Assembly: GCA_023391635.1 (NCBI GenBank)
Contig: JAEWAQ010000077.1
Location: 1-19,254 of the forward strand
Reading direction: 5' to 3'
DNA: 19,254 nt
Source of the DNA: Bacillota bacterium
Lineage (GTDB): Bacteria; Bacillota; Bacilli; Paenibacillales; Paenibacillaceae
Part shown: positions 1 through 5,922 of the stretch, piece by piece
How positions within the stretch are numbered: position 1 is the first letter of the stretch
Layout of the letters: each line of letters starts with the position of its first letter
The notes under the pieces: model-generated
What the model saw: only the letters and a program-made list of their open reading frames with translations
Database searches by the model: none
What the model was told of the DNA's origin: nothing
Translations under genes and position numbers: made by a program

Positions 1-198
1 TGCGGCGGCTGGTACCCGTCAGACGAGATTCTAGCGCGCGCGCTTCACTTCGGCGCCGACGTGACGTTCGGTTCGGACGCGCACGTCGCTTCGCGCGTCG
101 CCGACGACTGGGACAATGTGCGGGATCGCTTGCGCGAGATCGGCTTCAAGCGCTGGGTGTACTACCGGCAGAAGCAGAAGGTCGTTGTGCCGCTGTAA
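1..198 (+). CDS. PHP-domain phosphatase, histidinol-phosphatase-like (3' end only)
   Basis: The window opens inside this gene; frame 1 runs 65 codons to TAA at 196-198. The tail reads as the C-terminus of the PHP metallo-phosphoesterase superfamily. A beta strand leads into the motif TFGSDAH, whose Asp and His are typical metal ligands, then a helix (VADDWDNVRDRLREIGF) and a final strand ending in VVVPL. This arrangement, including the 'EIGFK..VYY' segment and the Pro-Leu end, matches HisJ/HisK-type histidinol-phosphatases of Firmicutes, which dephosphorylate histidinol phosphate in histidine synthesis. The N-terminal HxH motif lies outside the window, so a PHP phosphoesterase with another substrate cannot be excluded. 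An intrinsic terminator follows at 249-284. GC content is high, in contrast to the next two genes. Confidence 0.72.
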   Translation, partial: CGGWYPSDEILARALHFGADVTFGSDAHVASRVADDWDNVRDRLREIGFKRWVYYRQKQKVVVPL

Positions 199-248
199 CG
201 AATCTCATCGCAGCAAGCTGCAGGGGATTCGATCCGGAAAGAGTAAAG

Positions 249-284
249 GCACGGTTACCAAGCGATGGTATTCGTGCTTTTTTT
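249..284 (+). terminator. Intrinsic terminator of the PHP phosphatase gene
   Basis: An 11-position stem (249-259 with 267-277, one G-T pair and one mismatch) encloses a 7-base loop and is followed directly by seven T at 278-284. It is oriented for the upstream plus-strand gene. Confidence 0.8.
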
Positions 285-440
285 ACTGCTTTACAAAAAT
301 AATTTGGTAAAATTATTAATAAAGCATCCGTAAAATTGTAATTTTGTGTAGTTATATGTAGATTGGTGACATAAAACTAGCTGTTTGTACTCATGGTAAA
401 TTAGTATATTTATGGTTAAAATAGAATCATCGCGATGTAT

Positions 441-459
441 CCCGATCGGGCACTATAAT
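441..459 (+). promoter_or_regulatory. Candidate -10 box with adjacent palindrome before the secreted-protein gene
   Basis: A perfect TATAAT lies at 454-459, preceded by the palindrome CCCGATCGGG at 441-450. No convincing -35 is visible 17 bases upstream. If this -10 is used, transcription would start only a few bases before the ATG at 474, giving a near-leaderless message. That fits the lack of a strong Shine-Dalgarno site there. This is pattern-based only, and a promoter further upstream in the AT-rich leader is possible. Confidence 0.3.
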
Positions 460-473
460 CAAAACGAAGTGCC

Positions 474-1604
474 ATGATGAAGAGTAAAAAACATATTGTT
501 GTAGTATTGTCAGTGTTTTGTGCAGTTTTTCTTGTCTATAATGTCGCTTTTGCAAGTATTTATGGATCAACTTTTCAAAACTATGACGATACGAATTGGG
601 ACAAACCAAATAATGGATCATACATTGCAAGCCATTATCTTGGTAATAATTATTTGAGCACAGGAATTACCTTCAGTTTATCTGGTGGACAAATATCCGC
701 AATGAAGCTTTTAAATCGATACCCAACATATGATTTGAAAGATGATTCCAAAAGCGGTGCTTTAAGTGGCTATGGAGCATCAACAACACTCCCGTCCCCA
801 AAATTTGATTATGAAGATGATAATGGCGATGGGAAAAATGAAGAGGTTGAAGTTGTAGTCCAGAATAAAAACTTATTAGCTGCATTAACGTCTTATAATT
901 TCAATACTTATTTCCAAATTTACAACACTACTGCAAACCCATATCTTATTGCATACTCTGGCCAAAGTATTCCTCCAATCTGCGGTGGATGTGATTATAA
1001 TAATGTGCCTGGCTTTGAGGATGCTCTCGGAGGAGTTTACATGCAAACCATTTATGAAAGTGGTTCAGCATTAGCTAACCAATTAGACTTTGCTTCGCAT
1101 CAATTCACAATTAAAGATAATATCACCTCTCAGAATTTGCAAACTGCCGAGACAAATGTAAATAGTAATGTAAGACAGTTTGAAAATATTAAATCCAGAG
1201 CAGACCTTAACAATTATAAACTAAAATTAATCGAGCAAATAGACAAAGTTGAAGAATCGAAGGTTTATCGAACAATCACAACACTAATATCACCAATTTC
1301 AATAGAAGACTATTCAAGTATGAAGCTACCAATACAAAATGGGATCACATACGCCAGAGCTAACGATCAATTTGGAAATAAAGTCACACTTGCAAAGTTC
1401 AATGGCGATGAAGCTTCAGTATTCAATCAGATAGTTAATGATGAAAAGCTCACTTTCCAAGGTATTATACAAATTGATGGAGAACTGAAAGGTACGGATA
1501 TTAAAGAATTAATCAACAATAAACATGTATTTACTGTTGAAGTTGGAATGGAGGATTATACTCCTATGGGACTTTATTGGACACTTGAGGATTTAATGAA
1601 CTGA
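474..1604 (+). CDS. Secreted protein of unknown function, AT-rich gene
   Basis: This 376-residue protein is not recognised. The N-terminus is a classic signal peptide: a basic start (KSKKH), a hydrophobic core at about residues 8-25, and a likely cleavage site after Ala-Phe-Ala near residue 27, so export is expected. The mature part has an acidic D-D-N-G-D-G loop at residues 115-120 that resembles a calcium-binding loop, and a CxxC pair at Cys170/Cys173. A predicted helical stretch follows at about 205-250 and a mixed alpha/beta C-terminal part. Two ATGs are adjacent (474 and 477) and neither has a good ribosome-binding site. Base composition is far richer in A and T than in the flanking chromosomal genes, which suggests horizontal acquisition together with the convergent membrane-protein gene. 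The two converge on a shared terminator at 1654-1700. No function is proposed. Confidence 0.8.
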   Translation: MMKSKKHIVVVLSVFCAVFLVYNVAFASIYGSTFQNYDDTNWDKPNNGSYIASHYLGNNYLSTGITFSLSGGQISAMKLLNRYPTYDLKDDSKSGALSGYGASTTLPSPKFDYEDDNGDGKNEEVEVVVQNKNLLAALTSYNFNTYFQIYNTTANPYLIAYSGQSIPPICGGCDYNNVPGFEDALGGVYMQTIYESGSALANQLDFASHQFTIKDNITSQNLQTAETNVNSNVRQFENIKSRADLNNYKLKLIEQIDKVEESKVYRTITTLISPISIEDYSSMKLPIQNGITYARANDQFGNKVTLAKFNGDEASVFNQIVNDEKLTFQGIIQIDGELKGTDIKELINNKHVFTVEVGMEDYTPMGLYWTLEDLMN

Positions 1605-1653
1605 TCTCCAATCTTATTATAGGTATAAAAATGAACCTTTGATATTCCTTAAC

Positions 1654-1700
1654 AAAGAAACCGTAGTTCTCGATCGAATCGGACTATGGTTTCTTTATTT
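1654..1700. terminator. Bidirectional terminator between convergent genes
   Basis: Arms at 1654-1667 and 1683-1696 form a 14-bp stem with one G-T pair. The arm ends are A-rich on the left and T-rich on the right, so the hairpin has a U tract in both directions. It lies 49 bases after the plus-strand stop and just beyond the stop of the minus-strand gene, so it serves both. Confidence 0.85.
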
Positions 1701-1709
1701 CCCTAATGG

Positions 1710-2126
1710 TTAATTCGCTAATTTATTGATTTTTCGAATTATTATTAGGCACCAGAATGTGAGGAGAATAATAAATAAATGAATTGTTATCGGAATAATT
1801 GCACTAACTTCTAGGTTAGCAACCAACGTCCATAAGATGAATGGTACAAATTGCAGTATAACAATTAATAATGATACGACACCAACAACCATATTGTGAA
1901 TACGAGAATTATTTCTGAAAATAATAAAACCGATTATTCCCAAAATACTGATTAATAAATTAACTTTGCTCCATTGTTCGACTACTATTGATTGAGATCC
2001 ATATTCATGGTTCAAAAATTCAAATGAAATAATTGATACTCCCGTCATCAAATATAAGATTGCTGTTACAAGAGAGCTCATACATATGACAATTGAAACA
2101 AATAATTTTTTGTTATTTAGACTCAA
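1710..2126 (-). CDS. Small four-helix membrane protein, unknown function
   Basis: This 138-residue protein has four predicted transmembrane helices at about residues 9-35, 54-71, 78-102 and 108-131. Short charged loops separate them, and the C-terminal tail is basic (RKINKLAN). No family motif is recognised. The start is a TTG, supported by a strong Shine-Dalgarno GGAGGTG whose core lies at 2135-2140, eight bases upstream. The gene is as AT-rich as its convergent neighbour and unlike the rest of the window, so the pair was probably acquired together. A candidate promoter and operator lie at 2148-2181. The insertion sequence starts just upstream of that promoter and appears to have left the gene intact. 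It could be an accessory, immunity or transport-related protein, but nothing visible decides this. Confidence 0.75.
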   Translation of the reverse strand: MSLNNKKLFVSIVICMSSLVTAILYLMTGVSIISFEFLNHEYGSQSIVVEQWSKVNLLISILGIIGFIIFRNNSRIHNMVVGVVSLLIVILQFVPFILWTLVANLEVSAIIPITIHLFIILLTFWCLIIIRKINKLAN

Positions 2127-2147
2127 CCTAACGCACCTCCGCCACTT

Positions 2148-2181
2148 ATTCTTCCATAATAAAAATATATTGTCAATATAT
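2148..2181 (-). promoter_or_regulatory. Promoter and overlapping palindrome of the four-helix membrane protein gene
   Basis: On the minus strand a consensus TTGACA (2176-2171) is followed, after 17 bases, by AAGAAT (2153-2148). The -35 box lies inside a 17-bp palindrome at 2165-2181 (8-bp arms around a central base), a plausible repressor site. The left target duplication of the IS is only about five bases beyond the palindrome. Confidence 0.5.
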
Positions 2182-2185
2182 AGAG

Positions 2186-2190
2186 CATTG
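2186..2190. repeat. Left 5-bp target-site duplication of the IS (CATTG)
   Basis: CATTG flanks the left terminal repeat and recurs exactly at 3416-3420 on the other side. Confidence 0.8.
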
Positions 2191-2206
2191 GAGCTATTTG
2201 CGATGT
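2191..2206 (+). repeat. IS left terminal inverted repeat
   Basis: GAGCTATTTGCGATGT; it matches the reverse complement of 3400-3415 at 15 of 16 positions. Confidence 0.85.
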
Positions 2207-2326
2207 ACTTTTTCTTGGTCGGTGAGTGATCCCGGCAGCGTGAAAATCGGGCGTTTAAACGCGCTATCTACAACGCGAAATGGGGATTCGCTCCCGGAAC
2301 CGGACAATTGGACGCACGAATCCCTT

Positions 2327-2352
2327 AATCCACAACGGTAGCGCTGTGGATT
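2327..2352. other. Hairpin in the non-coding end of the IS
   Basis: AATCCACA (2327-2334) and TGTGGATT (2345-2352) form a perfect 8-bp stem with a 10-base loop, about 40 bases downstream of the transposase stop. No T tract follows, so a terminator role is uncertain. Confidence 0.4.
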
Positions 2353-2394
2353 TCGTTCCGCTTCGGTTATCCCCTGTGGATACTTTCGTTTCTG

Positions 2395-3387
2395 TTAGGC
2401 GCTGGAGACCAGGCTGCGCATTTTTTCCACCTGATTTTCCTTGATCCGACCCAGCGCCATCGCCAGCATAATGCTTAGCGTTTCCGGACACACGCATGAC
2501 ACCGTGCCTTTGAAGTCATACACTACGTTGTCTCTCCCTATCATCAATCGCGTCTTATCCGCATCCCGCCACATGTTCCGGATGTCGATGACTGGCTTGA
2601 TGCCGTGTTCGTCCCACAGTTTGACGACCAGCTTCGTATCGTCATACCCGCGATCCGCTGCCAACGTTTCCGCCGTTTCCAGGATCTTCGGCAGCTTCTG
2701 TTTGATTTGCGCAAGCAGCGCATGTCCCTCCGCGATGTCCGATGCCGACGCCTTCGTTACCTTGAACGCCACCGGCAGTTCGTACGTCGCATCCACGACC
2801 AAATGCAGCTTGTGCCCGAACCACTTGAAGATCTTCTCCCACGCTTTACCGGCCTCGTCCACGCCGCGGCATTCTTTCTTGCCGTAATCCGCATCTATAT
2901 CCCGACGCCCGTCTGGCGTTTCGTTCTTGTTCTTGCTTGCCGCGAACGATTCGATCGCCTTGCTGTCCATGGCTAAATGCTTGCCGAAATCCGGCAGCAC
3001 CTCGCGCATTTGCCGCACCAATTGTTCGAACATCTCGTTCATGCATACGGCTTGCTCCAGCACCTTTTTCAAAAACCGTGTATATGCCCATGGCGGCGGA
3101 ATCTGATTGTTAAATCCGCACATCTCTCGTAATTGATCATTGCGCATGAGCTCCTGGCGTAATTTTTCGATGCTGTCATGCTGGAACACAATGCCTGCCA
3201 GCACGGAGTTCCACATCGCGCGAACCGGGTAGTCATACGTCCCCTGCCCCGGTTTTGTTCCAATGTTCGCATGAGTTCTTCGTCCGGCATCGCCGCCAAC
3301 ACTAACAGCAATCGTTTCAAATCCCCAAGCGGGTGATAAATTGTTGATCTCGACAATCACAATTTTACCATTCAACCCTTTTCCCAT
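2395..3387 (-). pseudogene. Defective DDE transposase (two frameshifts and an internal deletion)
   Basis: The frame is open from the ATG at 3387 to TAA at 2395, but the protein is not intact. The core looks authentic: 'YDYPVRAMWNSVLAG', the first catalytic Asp in LAMDSKAI (residue 148 counted from an upstream in-frame TTG at 3408), 'FKWFGHKLHLVVD', and the second Asp in LAADRGYDD (residue 252). Two things are wrong. First, between about 3331 and 3235 the open frame gives nonsense, while the adjacent frame gives the expected N-terminal helix 'LGDLKRLLLVLAAMPDEEL'. One extra base near 3330 and one missing base near 3237 explain this. Second, 'GTVSCVCPET' joins directly to the extreme C-terminus 'LSIMLAMALGR'. 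The usual segment with the cysteine-rich stretch and the third catalytic Glu is absent, probably about 100 codons. The protein should be catalytically dead. Confidence 0.82.
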
Positions 3388-3399
3388 CTGGTTTCCACG

Positions 3400-3415
3400 A
3401 CATCGCAATTAGCTC
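3400..3415 (-). repeat. IS right terminal inverted repeat
   Basis: It reads ACATCGCAATTAGCTC on the plus strand, the complement of the left end with one mismatch. It lies just upstream of the transposase start. Confidence 0.85.
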
Positions 3416-3420
3416 CATTG
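3416..3420. repeat. Right 5-bp target-site duplication of the IS (CATTG)
   Basis: Identical to 2186-2190 and directly adjacent to the right terminal repeat. The following 3421-3510 is AT-rich sequence without a visible gene, the continuation of the region the IS inserted into. Confidence 0.8.
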
Positions 3421-3510
3421 GAGTAAATCATTTGTATGTTCAATAATCAATCGAAAATTCAGCTTTATTATATAATTCAACTTAATTCGATTTCACTTTA
3501 TCATAAACCC

Positions 3511-3545
3511 ATAAGAAAAAAAGGAGCCCGCCGCTTCCGGCAGGC
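3511..3545 (-). terminator. Intrinsic terminator for minus-strand transcription
   Basis: A GC-rich stem (3526-3532 with 3539-3545, one mismatch, 6-base loop) is followed on the minus strand by a run of seven T (3522-3516). It is oriented for a transcript arriving from higher coordinates on the minus strand, where the only candidate is the small ORF ending at 3547. The plus strand has no T tract here. Confidence 0.7.
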
Positions 3546-3546
3546 C

Positions 3547-3684
3547 CTACAGATATGAAAAAAGGGGGTCTTGCTTACTATGATAGCCGAGCACTGCGAC
3601 AAGCGGGTAACAGGTATATTTCAATTGTGTAACAAAAACGCCACTGCAAATTCCCTCCGCAATCGACCGTAAGTATGGTAAAAT
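3547..3684 (-). CDS. Possible small protein (about 45 aa), non-canonical or GTG start
   Basis: This is a short frame ending in TAG at 3547-3549, one base before the terminator hairpin. The peptide (ILPYLRSIAEG, then VFVTQLKYTCYPLVAVLGY, ending PLFSYL) has a hydrophobic, protein-like composition. A strong Shine-Dalgarno core GGAGG lies on the minus strand at 3697-3693. It is spaced for ATT at 3684 or ATC at 3687, both rare start codons. The alternative GTG at 3693 overlaps the Shine-Dalgarno site itself. It would be divergent from the cation efflux gene at 3721, and antisense overlap with that gene is avoided if the start is here. The correctly oriented terminator is the best argument for its reality; no family is recognised. 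It may instead be the remnant of a gene that lost its start. Confidence 0.35.
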   Translation of the reverse strand: MLPYLRSIAEGICSGVFVTQLKYTCYPLVAVLGYHSKQDPLFSYL

Positions 3685-3720
3685 GATCTTCACCTCCCAA
3701 GCGAAAGAAGGCGGTATCTC

Positions 3721-4683
3721 ATGCGGCGGCAACCGGAAGCTCCTTATGATTTCCACCACCTGGAACATGTCAAGCAGCAGGCCAAATCCGGCAAAACGTT
3801 GTGGATCGTCCTCCTGCTCACTTTGTTTTTCACGATCGTCGAAATCGTCGGCGGCATCCTGTCCAACTCGCTGGCGCTCTTGTCCGATTCGGCGCACATG
3901 ATCTCGGACGTCGTGGCGCTCGGCCTTAGCATGACCGCGATCTATCTCGCCCGCAAGCAGCCGAATGCCCGATATACGTTCGGCTACCTGCGTTTCGAAA
4001 TTATCGCCTCATTCCTGAACGGATTGGCGCTCTGCGTCATCGCGGTCGGCATCTTCATCGAAGGCATCCGGCGCTTCATCCGTCCCGAGGATGTCGAATT
4101 CGGCCTCATGCTGACGATTGCCTCTATCGGCTTCGTCGTCAATCTTGTGCTCACGATCGTGCTGAGCCGCAGCAACAAGGAAGAAGAGAACTTGAACATC
4201 AAGAGCGCCCTGTGGCATTTTATCGGGGACTTGCTCAGCTCTGTCGGCGTCATCGTGTCGGCTATCCTGATTTATTTCACCGGCCTGCTCTTCTTCGACC
4301 CGCTCATCTCGATGGTCATCGGCGGCATCATCTTCATCGGCGGCGCCAAAATATTGAAGGAATCGACGAGTGTATTGATGGAATCGGTACCCGACAAATT
4401 CGATCTCGACGCGATCCGACACGATCTCGGCCAAGTGGAAGGCGTCGAGGACGTGCACGAGATGCATCTGTGGGCGATTTCCACCGATCATTATTCCCTG
4501 ACGGCGCACATGTTCATCCGCGCAGACATTCAGCCCTTCTGTATCATCCTCGCCGCGAACGAGATGCTGAAGGACAAATACGGCATCAAGCACTCCACGC
4601 TGCAGATGGAACACGCGACGATCCACCCGCATGGCGAATACGGCAAACAGTTCCTGCTTCACCGCGAAGAGCGGCAACATTGA
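3721..4683 (+). CDS. czcD: CzcD-type cation diffusion facilitator (Zn/Co/Cd efflux)
   Basis: This 320-residue CDF-family antiporter exports divalent metals across the cell membrane in exchange for protons. Six transmembrane helices are visible at about residues 27-46, 54-76, 92-113, 128-148, 166-187 and 192-208. The metal-site pairs are present in helix 2 (His59-x3-Asp63 in SAHMISD) and helix 5 (His166-x3-Asp170 in WHFIGD). This is the H/D arrangement typical of zinc-type CDFs; iron or manganese members use D/D. A cytoplasmic C-terminal domain follows from about residue 220 (VEGVEDVHEMHLWAIS), ending in a His-containing tail (HATIHPHGEYG). Full length for the family. The ATG at 3721 is preceded by AAGAAGGCGG at suitable spacing. 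The gene is transcribed alone; no metal-responsive regulator is adjacent. The symbol is given by similarity to Bacillus CzcD. Confidence 0.9.
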   Translation: MRRQPEAPYDFHHLEHVKQQAKSGKTLWIVLLLTLFFTIVEIVGGILSNSLALLSDSAHMISDVVALGLSMTAIYLARKQPNARYTFGYLRFEIIASFLNGLALCVIAVGIFIEGIRRFIRPEDVEFGLMLTIASIGFVVNLVLTIVLSRSNKEEENLNIKSALWHFIGDLLSSVGVIVSAILIYFTGLLFFDPLISMVIGGIIFIGGAKILKESTSVLMESVPDKFDLDAIRHDLGQVEGVEDVHEMHLWAISTDHYSLTAHMFIRADIQPFCIILAANEMLKDKYGIKHSTLQMEHATIHPHGEYGKQFLLHREERQH

Positions 4684-4687
4684 CAGC

Positions 4688-4716
4688 GCGCCCGGTCGCT
4701 TCCCGCGACCAGGCGC
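4688..4716. terminator. GC-rich hairpin between convergent genes
   Basis: GCGCC-C-GGTCGC (4688-4699) pairs with GCGACC-A-GGCGC (4705-4716) around a 5-base loop, 11 pairs with one mismatch. It lies four bases after the CzcD stop codon and before the stop of the minus-strand gene. No T tract follows on either strand, so it may be a weak or factor-dependent terminator. Confidence 0.45.
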
Positions 4717-4753
4717 AATCGATCAGAAGTCCCGAGAGGCATCAGCTGCAATC

Positions 4754-5341
4754 TTAGAAATGTTCCAACGCTATTCTCACTTCATTCACGCGGCTGCCGT
4801 CCTTGGCGCTAAGCTCGTACAGGACAAGCAACAAGTCTCCGGCGGGCGGCAGTTTCTCCTTCGCGACGTCGATCGTCAAGGTGAACGCGGACCACTCCGG
4901 CGCGCCTTCGTCCAGCTGGAAGTTGTCTTCTTTCAGCACGTGCAACCCGTCCGTGACGGCATAATTCATGACCGCTTCAAATACGCGCGCTTCGCCGGTC
5001 ACCGTGTATTTTCCGCCTGAACCTTCCACTTTCAACTTCCGGAACGCTTCGTTCTGTTGCGGCTTCTCGCCGCCATACGTGATTTCCGCGCGTTTAAGCT
5101 CATCGTTCCAGCTCACTTCCGCACCGAGCACATCGCCCACGGCTCTCATCGGAATGTACGTGTAGCCCTGGTAATTCATCAAGGGAAGTTCCGTGGATTC
5201 GTACGCATTCCCATTCACATACACCGGGTATGCCGCATCCGTAAGAACGTATTGCTTGATCGAATCCGCGAACGCCGTCGTCGTCAACACGAGCAGCCCG
5301 CCTGCCAGTGCACCTGCCGCTATTCCCCGCTTGAATTTCAT
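4754..5341 (-). CDS. Secreted protein with copper-amine-oxidase-N and Gmad2 domains
   Basis: This 195-residue exported protein starts with a signal peptide (MKFKRG, hydrophobic core at residues 7-24, cleavage after Ala-Phe-Ala near 25). Residues about 28-85 resemble the copper amine oxidase N-terminal 'stalk' domain common in Paenibacillus cell-surface proteins: VYVNGN, then TYIPMRAVGDVLGAEVSWN. Residues about 100-195 look like a Gmad2 immunoglobulin-like domain (VTGEARVFEAVMNYAV, then LLLVLYELSAKDGS), which occurs in spore and cell-envelope proteins. No catalytic residues are evident, so a structural or binding role at the cell surface is inferred. The start at 5341 is chosen because GGGAGGG lies about nine bases upstream and the signal peptide begins there, although the frame stays open to 5431. 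It is divergent from the HxlR regulator, with both promoters in 5342-5523. Confidence 0.8.
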   Translation of the reverse strand: MKFKRGIAAGALAGGLLVLTTTAFADSIKQYVLTDAAYPVYVNGNAYESTELPLMNYQGYTYIPMRAVGDVLGAEVSWNDELKRAEITYGGEKPQQNEAFRKLKVEGSGGKYTVTGEARVFEAVMNYAVTDGLHVLKEDNFQLDEGAPEWSAFTLTIDVAKEKLPPAGDLLLVLYELSAKDGSRVNEVRIALEHF

Positions 5342-5454
5342 CGGCCTGTCACCCTCCCATTTCGTGTGTGGATCGACACTTCCTAACTTATACATACACC
5401 ATCTGAAGGATACCTGCACATTTACTAACATAAATTAAGCAGTGGAAATAATTT

Positions 5455-5493
5455 AAGTTACTACTTACTTTCGTATGATGGCTATGTTACAAT
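5455..5493 (+). promoter_or_regulatory. hxlR-type gene promoter with overlapping candidate operator
   Basis: TTACTT (5465-5470) and TACAAT (5488-5493) are separated by 17 bases, and the -10 is extended by TG two bases upstream. The -35 overlaps AAGTTACTACTTACTT (5455-5470), an imperfect AAGT...ACTT inverted repeat resembling sites of HxlR/YodB-type regulators, which are often autoregulated. The operator role is inference. Confidence 0.5.
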
Positions 5494-5523
5494 GAGAACA
5501 CGAATTCGGAAGGAGCGAAGCGT

Positions 5524-5832
5524 ATGGACTTCACCAGAATGTGTCCCAAATACGAACTCGCCGCCGAACTCCTCTGCAAGCGTTGGACCGGCCTGATCAT
5601 CCGGGTGCTGATGGGCGGTCCGAAGCGGTTCAAGGACATCAAGGAGCAAATTCCCGACATGAGCGACAAGATGTTGACGGATCGCATGAAGGAGCTCGAG
5701 GCTTGCGGCGTGCTGACCCGCACGGTGTACCCCGAAATGCCGGTGCGGATCGAATATGAATTGACCGGCAAGGGCCGTGACATGAAAGACGTGATCGAGT
5801 CCATCCAGGTATGGGGCGAGAAGTGGATGTAG
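5524..5832 (+). CDS. HxlR-family winged-helix transcriptional regulator
   Basis: This 102-residue protein is a full-length HxlR-family regulator. Its signature is the N-terminal Cys7 in MCPKYELAAELLCKRW, a second Cys18, and then the winged helix: GPKRFKDIKEQIPDMSDKMLTDRMKELEACGVLTRTVYPEMPVRIEY in two halves around the recognition helix, ending with LTGKGRDM and a C-terminal dimerisation helix. Members bind DNA as dimers and commonly sense thiol-reactive electrophiles or aldehydes through the conserved N-terminal cysteine. The ATG at 5524 follows a good AAGGAG. Its target is unknown: it may control itself and the divergent Gmad2 gene, with the operator candidate at 5455-5470. A strong terminator follows, so it is transcribed alone. 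Confidence 0.9.
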   Translation: MDFTRMCPKYELAAELLCKRWTGLIIRVLMGGPKRFKDIKEQIPDMSDKMLTDRMKELEACGVLTRTVYPEMPVRIEYELTGKGRDMKDVIESIQVWGEKWM

Positions 5833-5864
5833 CCGTTCGCCTTATAAAGTTTGATATTTTGAAG

Positions 5865-5910
5865 AAGCCTTCCGTTCGCAGTTGCGCGAACCGGAAGGCT
5901 TATCTATTTT
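5865..5910. terminator. Intrinsic terminator after the HxlR gene
   Basis: AAGCCTTCCG (5865-5874) pairs perfectly with CGGAAGGCTT (5892-5901). The stem continues inward as TTCGC/GCGAA after a one-base bulge, and TATCTATTTT follows. It lies between convergent genes and probably serves the minus-strand neighbour too. Confidence 0.85.
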
Positions 5911-5922
5911 AACGTTCGATCG

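Larger units (their letters stand above)
2191..3415 (-). mobile_element. Insertion sequence, 1225 bp, DDE transposase type, decayed
   Basis: The ends are 16-bp terminal inverted repeats: GAGCTATTTGCGATGT at 2191-2206 and its complement at 3400-3415, with a single mismatch. They are bounded by a perfect 5-bp duplication, CATTG. The element carries one transposase gene on the minus strand (2395-3387) of the IS4/IS5 superfamily type with a DDE_Tnp_1 core, close in style to IS1182-like elements. The family assignment is from memory of the protein style and is not certain. About 190 bases of non-coding DNA lie between the transposase stop and the left end, including a perfect 8-bp-stem hairpin at 2327-2352. 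The element sits in AT-rich DNA but is itself more GC-rich. The transposase is defective, so the copy is immobile unless helped in trans. Confidence 0.87.

Noticed and set aside
2264..2497. Minus-strand frame overlapping the transposase end
   Set aside because: Mostly in the non-coding end of the IS and out of frame with the transposase; no coding character.
4009..4680. 223-codon minus-strand open frame
   Set aside because: Antisense to the CDF transporter, highly charged and without motifs.
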